A stretch of 64,000 nucleotides of DNA from Pedobacter sp. Leaf176 (GCF_001424305.1 NZ_LMPD01000005.1:124001-188000); one strand, 5' to 3'. Positions 36,606 through 45,188 are shown, counted from the stretch's first letter. The notes: generated from the letters alone by a model not told the origin. Translations and numbers: made by a program.

Positions 36606-37943
36606 ATGCAACAAAACAAGCAATTGTCGCTCTTCGATTTATCCATGATTGTGGTAAGTCTGGTTATCGGTATGGGCATTTTCCGTACACCCGTAAATGT
36701 TGCAGCAAAGGCGCAAATTCCCGAGTTGTTTTATCTGGCCTGGCTCATCGGCGGCTTTGTAGCCTTTTGTGGCGCATTAACTTATGCAGAAATTGGTTCC
36801 CGTTATCCAGTTACGGGAGGCTACTATAAAATTTTTTCCATTGCTTATCACCCATCCATCGCTTTTGCGATAAACTGTATTGTTTTGATTTCAAGTGCGG
36901 CATCAGTGGCAGCTATTTCAATAATCGGCGCTGAGTACCTTGGTAAAATCATTTTACCAGTTGAAATGCAGAACGAAACCTTTCGGGTCGCCATTGCCAT
37001 TACCACCATTTTAGTTTTTTACCTTATCAATTTATTAGGATTAAAAGCAAGTTCTAAAACACAAAATGTATTAACCATTATAAAAATCGCCTTGATTTTG
37101 ACATTGATTTGTGCTGTGTTTTTCGGCGGGCAGGAACAAACCACTACACCAGTATTTAAAACAGCGGGCGATCAATTACCAACATGGGCCGACTATGGAA
37201 AAGCTCTAGGATTATGCCTCATTGCAGTATCTTTTTCTTACGCCGGTTATGCGCAAACCATAAATTTCGGCGGCGAAGTTAAAGAAGCAAAAAAAGTAAT
37301 TCCGCGTTCAATTATATTTGGGTTGACGATAATTGTTGCTCTTTACCTCATTCTAAACTATGTTTATGTTAAGGTTATTGGCTTTGAGGAACTAAAAACT
37401 GCAGAAAGCATTGCTGCCGTTCTGGCTTCAAAACTGTTTGGGCCTGCAGGTTTTAAAATGCTTTCAGTGGTTATTTTCATCTCCGTAATGGGCTATGTAA
37501 ATGTAAATTTGTTAAGTAATCCGCGGGCAATGTTTGCCATGGGAGAAGAAGGCGCTTTACCCAAATTGTTCAGCAGAATAAACAGAAAAACAGACGTAAT
37601 TACCTGGAGTTTAACCATCTTCACGGCAGTAGCGGTAGTAATTATCTTTTACGCTAAAACTTTTGACAAGATTTTAAACTATACGATTTTTCTGGAGAGC
37701 ATCAGCATGGCCAGTTCGGCCGCCACAATTTTCATCCTTAGAAAACGCACAGCACATCTTGATAAAAAAACCATTTATACTGTCCCATTATATCCTATTT
37801 TGCCCATCATATTTATTGCTGCCTATACCTTTGTTGCTTTTAGTATTTATGCTGATGACCCAAATGCAGCACTTAACGGATTATATATTTTTATTGGATT
37901 TTTGATAATTTATTTCATTTCAAAATTGTTTAATAAGAAATAA
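36606..37943 (+). CDS. APC-superfamily amino acid permease
   Basis: 445 residues with about 12 membrane segments. The N-terminal SLVIGMGIFRTPVNVA carries the unwound-helix Gly motif of APC transporters, and LAWLIGGFVAFCGALTYAEIGSRYPVTGGYY is the conserved TM2 signature. It resembles LAT/SteT-type exchangers of Bacteroidota. Substrate cannot be told. Separate transcript from the GPH-type transporter that follows at 113 bp. Confidence 0.85.
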   Translation: MQQNKQLSLFDLSMIVVSLVIGMGIFRTPVNVAAKAQIPELFYLAWLIGGFVAFCGALTYAEIGSRYPVTGGYYKIFSIAYHPSIAFAINCIVLISSAASVAAISIIGAEYLGKIILPVEMQNETFRVAIAITTILVFYLINLLGLKASSKTQNVLTIIKIALILTLICAVFFGGQEQTTTPVFKTAGDQLPTWADYGKALGLCLIAVSFSYAGYAQTINFGGEVKEAKKVIPRSIIFGLTIIVALYLILNYVYVKVIGFEELKTAESIAAVLASKLFGPAGFKMLSVVIFISVMGYVNVNLLSNPRAMFAMGEEGALPKLFSRINRKTDVITWSLTIFTAVAVVIIFYAKTFDKILNYTIFLESISMASSAATIFILRKRTAHLDKKTIYTVPLYPILPIIFIAAYTFVAFSIYADDPNAALNGLYIFIGFLIIYFISKLFNKK

Positions 37944-38056
37944 CTATTAAAGCATTTTAATGCTGATGGGTTCTGAAAGATCTGCTACGAAAAATCAATT
38001 TTGGAACCTGTATTACGAAACTATTTGCAAAATGACATAACCATTGAGATAATTTA

Positions 38057-39394
38057 ATGAATAAAACACTCTCGCTAAAACAAGAAATTGCTTACGCTGC
38101 CGGTATGATTGGCTGGAGCACAATGACGAATATCATCATTGTGATGCTACCTTATTTCTACCTCCCACCAAGTAATGCAGGCCTGCCGCCATTAGTGCCA
38201 CAACTTGTTTTTTTAGGTTTGTTTAACATTTTGTCGATTATTGCGGCATCGGGAAGATTGGTTGATGCAATTTTTGACCCGTTCATTGCCTCAAAAAGTG
38301 ATGCAAGCACCAACCCGGACGGTCGCCGGATGCCCTTTATGAAACTGGCAATTGTACCAGCAATGATTTTCTGTGCATTGGTTTTTTATCCTGTTCAGAA
38401 AAGTGAAAGCCTGCACAATGCCTGGTGGTTAACCATTACACTATGCTTGTTTTTTGTATCAGTAACCACTTATATTATCCCTTATAATGCTTTACTTGCT
38501 GAAGTTACACACACGCCAAGGCAAAAAGTTAAACTCTCCAGTTACCAGCAAGTCGGTTTCGTAATCGGGATAATCTTATCAGCATGTACCAATAATTTCG
38601 CCGATCTGGTGCAGAGTAATTTCTTGGTTGCTAACCGTAGTGAAGCTGTTCAGATTGCCATTTGGGCTTTGTGTATCCTATCCGGACTTGTAATGTTAAT
38701 GCCTGTTTTCTTTATTGATGAAAAAACATTTTCAGTAGCAAAGCCGACCCACATTCCACTTTGGCCAGCGATAAAAAACACGTTTAAAAACAGGAATTTT
38801 AAATATTACCTTATTTCTGATTTTGCCTTTTACACCGCTTTAAGCATCATTTCAAGTGGCTTATTGTTTTTCTGTACAGTTTTATTGGGTCTGCCAGAAT
38901 CAGAAGGCGGAAAATTTATGGGTGCAATGGTCATGGCGTCTTTGTTATTTTATCCAGTTGTAAATTTCGGTTCAGTAAAAATTGGCAAAAAACCATTTGT
39001 TTTGCTGGCGTTTGGTGTGCTCTGCCTGATATTTGTAACCATTTTCTTTTTAGGGAAGCTGCCTCTTGGACCATACACCCAGATTTATATATTAGTTTTA
39101 TCAGCATCTTTCCCGTTGGCCGCTTTGGGCATTTTACCAACCGCAATTTTAGCGGATATTGCGCAAAAAGATACATTGGAAACAGGCGAAAACCAGGAGG
39201 GCATGTTCTTTGCCGTAAAATATTTGTTTGTTAAACTAGGTCAAACTTTAGGCATCGCAATTTTTGCCATGCTTACCATTTACGGTAAAGACCCCGGAAA
39301 TGACTTTGGATTGCGTTTAAATGGGATTGTAGGTTTTGGCTTGTGTTTAATTGCACTTTTATTTTTTAGCAGGTTTAAGGAAAATACAGAATGA
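38057..39394 (+). CDS. GPH-family (sodium:sugar/melibiose-type) MFS transporter
   Basis: 445 residues, about 12 membrane segments. The N-terminal KQEIAYAAGMIGWS, the LVDAIFDPFIASKSD loop and GRRMPFM match the glycoside-pentoside-hexuronide:cation symporter family (MelB-like), in which the Asp residues of helix 2 bind the cation. Sugar specificity unknown. No sugar-degrading gene is adjacent. Confidence 0.82.
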   Translation: MNKTLSLKQEIAYAAGMIGWSTMTNIIIVMLPYFYLPPSNAGLPPLVPQLVFLGLFNILSIIAASGRLVDAIFDPFIASKSDASTNPDGRRMPFMKLAIVPAMIFCALVFYPVQKSESLHNAWWLTITLCLFFVSVTTYIIPYNALLAEVTHTPRQKVKLSSYQQVGFVIGIILSACTNNFADLVQSNFLVANRSEAVQIAIWALCILSGLVMLMPVFFIDEKTFSVAKPTHIPLWPAIKNTFKNRNFKYYLISDFAFYTALSIISSGLLFFCTVLLGLPESEGGKFMGAMVMASLLFYPVVNFGSVKIGKKPFVLLAFGVLCLIFVTIFFLGKLPLGPYTQIYILVLSASFPLAALGILPTAILADIAQKDTLETGENQEGMFFAVKYLFVKLGQTLGIAIFAMLTIYGKDPGNDFGLRLNGIVGFGLCLIALLFFSRFKENTE

Positions 39395-39561
39395 CCAGGA
39401 TTTTAATGATTAAAGGATTCTAGGATTAAGGCTACAATAGCTGGCATCCCTATTTCCATTTTTCCAATTTCAATTACCTATTTTCTATTTTCGATTCCCG
39501 CTCTTTTCATTTCCCTAATTCCATTTCCCTTCCTACATTTTCAATCTTACATATATTATCG

Positions 39562-39682
39562 TATCTTTGCAGCGAAGCAGGAATAAGGGCTTGCCATTCT
39601 GAATGGCATATTCTCTCCGCAAGTTAGTCCTTCAACATATGATTGTTCTAGCTTCTTCGATAAATATTACACAGAAAAATAC
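39562..39682 (+). promoter_or_regulatory. Promoter and structured leader of the DEAD-box helicase gene
   Basis: TATCTTTG at 39562-39569 fits TAnnTTTG. The remaining ~110 bases before the ATG would form a long 5' UTR with a hairpin (TGCCATT 39592-39598 with AATGGCA 39602-39608) and a CTTGC..CCGCAAG complementarity around it. Long leaders of this kind often precede cold- or self-regulated RNA helicase genes; control here is inferred. Confidence 0.5.
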
Positions 39683-40984
39683 ATGTTATTCAAAGAATTA
39701 AACCTCATTGAGCCAATCTTAAAGGCCCTTGAGACCGAAGGTTATACACAACCTACCCCGATACAGGAGCAATCCATACCAACAATATTAAAAGGAAAAG
39801 ATTTATTGGGCTGCGCTCAAACCGGAACAGGTAAAACTGCCGCTTTCGCTATCCCGATGTTGCAATTATTGCATGAAAAGCACATCAACACCAAGGCAAC
39901 AAAAAACATAAAAGCGTTGGTTTTAACGCCTACACGTGAACTTGCCATCCAGATTGAAGAAAGCTTCAAAGCCTATGGTAGTAACCTAAACTTACGTCGA
40001 TTGGTAATCTTCGGCGGTGTAAATCAACATTCGCAAGTGGAAGCGCTTAGAAAAGGCGTTGATATTCTGGTGGCTACTCCCGGTCGTTTACTGGATTTAA
40101 TGAATCAGGGATTTATCAGCTTAAATACCATCGAACTCTTCGTTTTAGATGAAGCGGATAGAATGTTAGATATGGGTTTCATCCACGATGTGAAAAAAGT
40201 AGTGGCTAAATTGCCTGCTAAACGCCAAACTTTATTTTTCTCGGCAACTATGCCTGATGAAATTCAAAAGCTAGCCAATACAATATTATCTAATCCAACC
40301 AAAGTGGAGGTAACTCCTATCTCTTCTACTGCGGAAACCATCGTTCAATCGGTTTATTTTGTCGACAAGCCGGACAAAAAGAAGTTATTAATCCATCTTC
40401 TGGAAGATAAGGATATACAAACCGCTTTGGTTTTCACACGCACCAAACATGGTGCGGATAGAATTGTAAAAGATTTAGCGCATGCGGGAATTAAAGCCGC
40501 TGCTATCCACGGAAATAAATCACAAAATGCGCGGCAGCGGGCTTTAACAGATTTTAAAGATAGAAAAATCCGTGTTCTGGTGGCTACAGATATTGCCGCC
40601 CGAGGTATTGATATCGACCAGTTATCTCACGTTTTCAACTTCGAATTACCGAATATTCCTGAATCTTATGTACACAGGATCGGCCGTACAGGTCGTGCCG
40701 GTGCAAATGGCATTGCCATTTCATTCTGCGATGCGGAAGAAAACGAATACTTACTAGACATTCAAAAACTGATAAAAATTACCTTACCAGTTGTTGATAA
40801 CCATCCGTATCCACTAACCTGGGAAAGTATGCTGGCTAAAAACCAGGTAAAACGTAAACCGCAGGCACAATCTAAAGGTGGCGGCGGCGCTAAAAGAAAT
40901 GGCGATGGAAATATGAGTGGCAAGCCCCGTAACGCCAGCAATAACAGACGATTCGGCGGAAATAGAAATAAAGCGAAAGCTTAA
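39683..40984 (+). CDS. DEAD-box RNA helicase, RhlE-like
   Basis: 433 residues. Motifs in order: Q motif (PTPIQEQSIP), I (AQTGTGKT), Ia (PTRELA), II (DEAD), III (SAT), IV-V (TDIAARGID) and VI (HRIGRTGR). The tail after about residue 375 is basic, Gly/Asn/Arg-rich (GGGGAKRNGDG, NNRRFGGNRNKAKA), a usual RNA-binding extension of RhlE-type proteins. ATP-dependent remodelling of RNA or ribosome assembly intermediates, often needed in the cold. Confidence 0.93.
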   Translation: MLFKELNLIEPILKALETEGYTQPTPIQEQSIPTILKGKDLLGCAQTGTGKTAAFAIPMLQLLHEKHINTKATKNIKALVLTPTRELAIQIEESFKAYGSNLNLRRLVIFGGVNQHSQVEALRKGVDILVATPGRLLDLMNQGFISLNTIELFVLDEADRMLDMGFIHDVKKVVAKLPAKRQTLFFSATMPDEIQKLANTILSNPTKVEVTPISSTAETIVQSVYFVDKPDKKKLLIHLLEDKDIQTALVFTRTKHGADRIVKDLAHAGIKAAAIHGNKSQNARQRALTDFKDRKIRVLVATDIAARGIDIDQLSHVFNFELPNIPESYVHRIGRTGRAGANGIAISFCDAEENEYLLDIQKLIKITLPVVDNHPYPLTWESMLAKNQVKRKPQAQSKGGGGAKRNGDGNMSGKPRNASNNRRFGGNRNKAKA

Positions 40985-41082
40985 AGAAGAAAGCCTTAAA
41001 GAACAAAGATAAAGGAACAAAGATGAAGGATTAGGTGCAGAAGCTCAAAGCGGAAAAACTAAAGTTACCTTCTACTAATATG

Positions 41083-41116
41083 AAAACCCGGGTTATACAA
41101 TTATAGCCCGGGTTTT
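41083..41116 (+). terminator. Rho-independent terminator after the helicase gene
   Basis: AAAACCCGGGTTATA pairs with TATAGCCCGGGTTTT around a 4-base loop, followed by a T-rich run. Confidence 0.85.
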
Positions 41117-41125
41117 ATTTTTTAT

Positions 41126-41267
41126 CCGTCGGCTGAAGCCGGACGGCAATGAATGGGCGAATAGTTTAATCCATTCTGCGAACGAATCGTCTTTGCGAGG
41201 TACGAAGCAATCCTAATGCGTTCGCTATGAACTTAAAGTTTTAAGATTGTCGTGAATAGCAATGACG
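41126..41267. repeat. Two adjacent REP-like palindromes
   Basis: First, 41126-41146: CCGTCGGC, GAA loop, GCCGGACGG, followed by CAATGAA. Second, 41188-41267: CGTCTTTGCGAGGTACGAAG at one end and GCAATGACG at the other, with degraded inner pairing. Both styles are dispersed in Bacteroidota genomes (from memory). The second copy looks partly decayed. Confidence 0.6.
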
Positions 41268-41279
41268 GTGCACATAAAA

Positions 41280-41309
41280 AACCCTGAATTGATTGCTCAA
41301 CTCAGGGTT
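41280..41309 (-). terminator. Rho-independent terminator after leuS
   Basis: AACCCTGA and TCAGGGTT form the stem with a partly paired loop. On the minus strand it is followed by TTTTTAT, appropriate for ending leuS. Confidence 0.75.
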
Positions 41310-41370
41310 CTTTATGTAAAAATTACAGGAAAGCTTTCAGCTTTAGTCTTTAACCTTTCAGCTTTAAAAC

Positions 41371-44300
41371 TTAAACTACCACATTAATAATTTTTCCTTT
41401 AACAAAAATGATCTTCTTAGGCGATTTGCCATCTAAATATTTCATGAATTGCTCATCAGCTAACAAAATAGCCTCTACTTCGGGCTGAGCCAAAGTTAAA
41501 CTCAGGTTGAGGTTCATTTTCATTTTTCCGTTAATGGATACCGGATAGGCAAATTCATCTTCCACTAAATGTTCAGGATTGAAAACCGGGAATTTGGTAT
41601 AAGACAAACTTCCTGCATCGTTACCCAACTGAACCCAAAGTTCTTCGCAGATATGTGGTGCATAAGGTGATAAAATGACCACCATATCCTGCAAAATGCT
41701 TCGTTTATTACATTTTAAATCTGTCAATTCATTCACAGCAATCATGAAGCTCGATACAGAAGTATTGAAAGAAAAACGCTCAATATCGTCCTGCACTTTT
41801 TTAATGATTTTATGCAATGTTTTTAGTTCTGCTTTAGTGGGTTCTGCATCGGAAATAGTAAATTCCCAAGCCTCATTGTGGAATAACCGCCAGAATTTAC
41901 GCAGGAACTTAAATACACCTTCAATACCGTTTGTATTCCAGGGTTTGCTTTGCTCCAACGGACCTAAAAACATTTCGTACATACGCAAAGTATCTGCACC
42001 ATAACGCTCTATCAAATCATCGGGATTAACCACGTTGAATTTTGATTTCGACATTTTCTCGACCTCAACACCGCAGATATATTTACCAGATTCCAAAATA
42101 AACTCTGCATGAGCATACTCTTCTCTCCAGGCTTTGAATTTATTTAAATCTAGCGTATCATTTTCTACAATATTGACATCAACATGCAATGCCGTTGTTT
42201 TATATTCTTTTCTTAAGCCAGCAGAAACGTAAGTATTTGTTGGCTTGCCATCGGCGTCATTAACCCTGTATACAAAATTACTTCTGCCCTGAATCATTCC
42301 CTGGTTAATCAATTTTTTGAAAGGTTCTTCTTCTTTAGTATAACCCAAATCTTTCAAAAATTTGTTCCAGAAACGGCTGTACAACAAGTGACCTGTTGCA
42401 TGCTCAGAACCACCAATATATAAATCAACTGCCTTCCAGTACTCAACGGCCTCTTTTGACGCAAATTCAACATCGTTATTCGCATCCATATAGCGGTACC
42501 AATACCAACTGCTTCCAGCCCAGCCAGGCATGGTACTTAGTTCGTAACTTCCCCCGTCTTTCGGACTCCATCCTTCTGCTCGCGCTAAAGGCGGTTCACC
42601 CGTTTCTGTTGGCAAATATTTATCAATTTCAGGCAAAATTAAAGGCAATTCTTCTTCTTTTATCAAGTAAGGTAAACCATCTTTAAAGTAAACCGGAATT
42701 GGTTCACCCCAATAGCGCTGGCGACCAAAAATCGCATCCCGCTGGCGGAAGTTAACCTTTGCTTTTCCCACTTTCTCTGTTTCCAGCCAGTTATTTAAAA
42801 ATGGAACCGCTTCTTTATAGGTCAAACCATTGATGAAACCGGAATTGATATATTTACCCTCTTTAGTTGGATCGGCTTGCGTATCAATATCCTTTTGTCC
42901 ATCCAAAATCTGGATAATCGGTAAATTGAAATGCGTTGCAAATAACCAATCGCGCTGGTCGCCACTAGGAACACCCATAACCGCACCTGTACCATAACCA
43001 GCAAGCACATAATCAGCAATCCACAATTGGACACGTTCGCCATTTACTGGATTAATTACATAAGTACCTGTAAAAGCACCCGAAACCGTTTTCGTATCCG
43101 CCATGCGGTCTAATTCCGATTTTTTTCTGGTTTGAGCAATATAATTCTCTACATCAGCTTTTTGCGCTGGTGTGGTTAATTCGGCAACCCATTCGTGCTC
43201 CGGTGCTAAAACCAAATAAGAAACACCAAAAATGGTATCAACACGCGTTGTAAAAACTTCTATAAAGGCCTCACCCCTTCCCTCTCCGAAGGAGAGGGGG
43301 TTAGAATCGCCTAACTTATCGACTGCTTTATCCGACCTCTTATCTAATTCTGTTTTTATTTTATTGAAAACATCACCCGAATTACTTAAAACTTCATCAT
43401 TCGAAAAACGAATTACATCAAAACCTAATTGATTCAGCGCATCAGTTCTAGCTATGTCACTATCTTGATTTTCTACATGATATCCACCATCAACCTCAAT
43501 AATTAATCTTTTATTTAAGCAAATAAAGTCAGCAATATAAGTTCCGATTGGATGTTGTCTTCTAATTTTATGACCTGTTTTATTATTTCTTAGTTCTTGC
43601 CAAAGTGCATTTTCAGCATCTGTCTGATTGCCTCTGTTAACTCTTGCATTTGTCTTTAATATCTCCCACAACAAAGGGTCCCCGGTTTCATAGCCGTAAC
43701 CCATAGCTCCCTCTCCTTCGGAAAGGGTTGGGGTGAGGATTTTAAACTTTACACTTGCTCCAACACTTTTTCCAATCCAGTTGCGTTGCATTTCTTTAAT
43801 TGGTTCCGGCCAATCTATGGTATCCAAACCTTGCAAAAGCCTGTCGGAATACGCAGTGATTCTCATGCTCCATTGCATCATTTTCTTTTGCTCAACCGGA
43901 TAACCGCCACGTTCCGAAAAACCGTCTTTAACTTCGTCGTTAGCTAAAACTGTTCCCAAAGCAGGGCACCAGTTTACGGTACTTTCACGAAGGTAAGTCA
44001 TGCGGTATTTCAATAACTCGATTTGTTTTTCCTCATCAGAAAAGCTTGCCCAATCGGTCGGTAAGAAAGATTTCACATCTTCATCGCAAATGGCTTTAAC
44101 ATCTGCTGTGCCGGATGCATTAAATTTCTCAATTAAAGTGGTGATGTCTTCTGCCCTATCATTTTCAATGTTGTACCACGAATTGAACAGCTGCATGAAA
44201 ATCCATTGTGTCCATTTGTAATAAGATGGCTCGCTGGTACGCACCTCGCGACTCCAATCAAACGAAAAGCCAATCTGGTCTAACTGGCGACGATATGTTG

Positions 44301-44613
44301 CTATGTTGGCTTCGGTGGTAATCGCAGGGTGTTGGCCGGTTTGAATGGCATATTGTTCTGCGGGTAAGCCAAATGAATCGTAACCCATCGGGTGCAGAAC
44401 ATTAAAACCTTTAAGGCGTTTGTATCTCGAAAAAATATCTGATGCAATGTAACCAAGCGGATGACCAACATGTAAACCGGCTCCTGATGGATAAGGAAAC
44501 ATATCTAACACGTAGTATTTTGGTTTTTCGGAATTACTTTCGGCTTTAAACGTCTGATTATCTGCCCAAAACTTTTGCCACTTTTCTTCTATTTCTTTGA
44601 ATTGGTAATCCAT
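41371..44613 (-). CDS. leuS: Leucyl-tRNA synthetase carrying an in-frame DUF559 insertion
   Basis: 1080 residues; removing residues ~293-449 leaves about 923, the normal length. It charges tRNA-Leu. HIGH motif is HVGH (48-51), KMSKS is 853-857, and the tRNA-binding and anticodon parts are complete. The CP1 editing domain starts normally (NWIGKSVGASVKFKI, to 292), is interrupted by the insertion, then resumes at FIEVFTTRVDT (450-460), whose threonine-rich motif forms the editing pocket. The insertion is three or four residues before that motif. The frame stays open throughout, so the enzyme is predicted to be made as one chain. Upstream is a decayed toxin-antitoxin locus; downstream a terminator. 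Confidence 0.95.
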   Translation of the reverse strand: MDYQFKEIEEKWQKFWADNQTFKAESNSEKPKYYVLDMFPYPSGAGLHVGHPLGYIASDIFSRYKRLKGFNVLHPMGYDSFGLPAEQYAIQTGQHPAITTEANIATYRRQLDQIGFSFDWSREVRTSEPSYYKWTQWIFMQLFNSWYNIENDRAEDITTLIEKFNASGTADVKAICDEDVKSFLPTDWASFSDEEKQIELLKYRMTYLRESTVNWCPALGTVLANDEVKDGFSERGGYPVEQKKMMQWSMRITAYSDRLLQGLDTIDWPEPIKEMQRNWIGKSVGASVKFKILTPTLSEGEGAMGYGYETGDPLLWEILKTNARVNRGNQTDAENALWQELRNNKTGHKIRRQHPIGTYIADFICLNKRLIIEVDGGYHVENQDSDIARTDALNQLGFDVIRFSNDEVLSNSGDVFNKIKTELDKRSDKAVDKLGDSNPLSFGEGRGEAFIEVFTTRVDTIFGVSYLVLAPEHEWVAELTTPAQKADVENYIAQTRKKSELDRMADTKTVSGAFTGTYVINPVNGERVQLWIADYVLAGYGTGAVMGVPSGDQRDWLFATHFNLPIIQILDGQKDIDTQADPTKEGKYINSGFINGLTYKEAVPFLNNWLETEKVGKAKVNFRQRDAIFGRQRYWGEPIPVYFKDGLPYLIKEEELPLILPEIDKYLPTETGEPPLARAEGWSPKDGGSYELSTMPGWAGSSWYWYRYMDANNDVEFASKEAVEYWKAVDLYIGGSEHATGHLLYSRFWNKFLKDLGYTKEEEPFKKLINQGMIQGRSNFVYRVNDADGKPTNTYVSAGLRKEYKTTALHVDVNIVENDTLDLNKFKAWREEYAHAEFILESGKYICGVEVEKMSKSKFNVVNPDDLIERYGADTLRMYEMFLGPLEQSKPWNTNGIEGVFKFLRKFWRLFHNEAWEFTISDAEPTKAELKTLHKIIKKVQDDIERFSFNTSVSSFMIAVNELTDLKCNKRSILQDMVVILSPYAPHICEELWVQLGNDAGSLSYTKFPVFNPEHLVEDEFAYPVSINGKMKMNLNLSLTLAQPEVEAILLADEQFMKYLDGKSPKKIIFVKGKIINVVV
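43269..43298. repeat. Terminal inverted repeat, leuS 3'-side end of cassette
   Basis: Begins CCTCACCCC and contains an 8-bp hairpin of its own (CCCTCTCC, GAA, GGAGAGGG at 43280-43298). Pairs with 43709-43738. Confidence 0.9.
43709..43738. repeat. Terminal inverted repeat, leuS 5'-side end of cassette
   Basis: Ends GGGGTGAGG and contains CCCTCTCC, TTC, GGAAAGGG (one mismatch in the stem). Its reverse complement differs from 43269-43298 at three positions (10, 11 and 16). Confidence 0.9.
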
Positions 44614-44733
44614 TGCAAGTTTTAAATTTTTAAAGTGGCGAAATTACGGAAATTAAGGGGTTTAGTAAAACCAAAAACGAGTTAAAGCGCTAACTTATTT
44701 ATTATTATCTTCGTTAATCAAAAATGAGTAGTG

Positions 44734-44910
44734 ATGACGCATATAACAATCGAAAATAAAAAATACGTACTCATCCCCGAAGAAAATTATCAAGAGTTGA
44801 AAAAACCAGCAGCCCTGAAACACCATCCCGAGAAAACTTTTTCAATTGCTGAGGCCAGCGCGCAAAGCAAAAAGTTAATCAGGAAATGGTCAGCAGAAAA
44901 TAGTTATTAA
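44734..44910 (+). CDS. Short antitoxin-like protein
   Basis: 58 residues, ATG 44734 to TAA 44908-44910. Begins MTHITIENKKYVLIPEEN and has a charged C-terminal helix with AEASAQSKKLIRKW. I do not recognise a DNA-binding fold with confidence. The call rests on its position: it overlaps the start of a decayed RelE/ParE-type toxin gene, the usual antitoxin-first order. It is intact while the toxin is not, as expected when a module decays. Confidence 0.5.
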   Translation: MTHITIENKKYVLIPEENYQELKKPAALKHHPEKTFSIAEASAQSKKLIRKWSAENSY

Positions 44911-45182
44911 AGAATCGGTAGTAGAAAGCGTCGCCAGGATTCCTGGTATATCGAATCAAAAGGACTTCCTGCAACAGCAGAAAAATTTTCAGATGCTGTT
45001 TATGATTTTATTGAGACCTTAGCCGACAATCGGAAAAGATATAGAACCTGTAGAGAACCAGAAAGAATTTAATGGGCTACAAATGTATAGCTTATAAGAA
45101 GAAGTACACCTTAGTTTTAATGGAATTCGAGACGGAAATAATTATCTGCGACTTTCTCGCGTCAAAAATGATTCATTGGTAA
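44886..45182 (+). pseudogene. Frameshifted RelE/ParE-family toxin gene
   Basis: The protein can be rebuilt from three frames: MVSRKIVIKESVVESVARI from 44886, SWYIESKGLPATAEKFSDAV and onward to YRTCREPER, then MGYKCIAYKKKYTLVLMEFE onward to ASKMIHW with the stop at 45180-45182. Joining them needs three single-base additions, near 44897-44900 (run of four A), near 44945 (TTCC) and near 45070 (GAATTT), each in or beside a short homopolymer. The rebuilt product of about 98 residues is the length and style of ParE/RelE toxins. No intact toxin is encoded. Decay in the genome is favoured, but consensus errors cannot be excluded. Confidence 0.7.
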
Positions 45183-45188
45183 AAAATA

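Larger units (their letters stand above)
40985..41370. other. 386-bp intergenic region between convergent genes
   Basis: Contains, in order, short AGGAACAAAGAT-type direct repeats (40985-41035), the helicase terminator, two palindromic repeats and the leuS terminator (listed separately). No gene seen. Confidence 0.6.
43269..43738 (-). mobile_element. DUF559 nuclease-like cassette with terminal inverted repeats, inside leuS
   Basis: A 470-bp unit bounded by 30-bp inverted repeats (27 of 30 positions match). It reads in frame with leuS. Residues 293-302 (LTPTLSEGEG) and 438-448 (NPLSFGEGRGE) are the translated repeats. Between them Met304 (MGYGYETGDPLLWEIL) begins what looks like a complete stand-alone DUF559 protein: TDAENALWQELRNN (331-344), RRQHPIG (351-357), YIADF with Asp362, IIEVDGGYH with Glu373 and Asp375, and LGFDVIRFSNDEV (396-408). 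DUF559 is related to Vsr/PD-(D/E)XK endonucleases, and the acidic residues expected for catalysis are present. No transposase, and no intein splice junctions. Mobility is inferred from structure. Confidence 0.8.

Noticed and set aside
43269..43738. DUF559 insert in leuS as an intein
   Set aside because: No Cys/Ser-type first residue with splicing blocks and no terminal His-Asn followed by Cys/Ser/Thr at the far junction; the ends are translated inverted repeats instead.
43267..43740. leuS insert as an assembly chimera
   Set aside because: The frame is kept on both sides, total extra length is a multiple of three, and the ends are structured inverted repeats. A random join would not give this.
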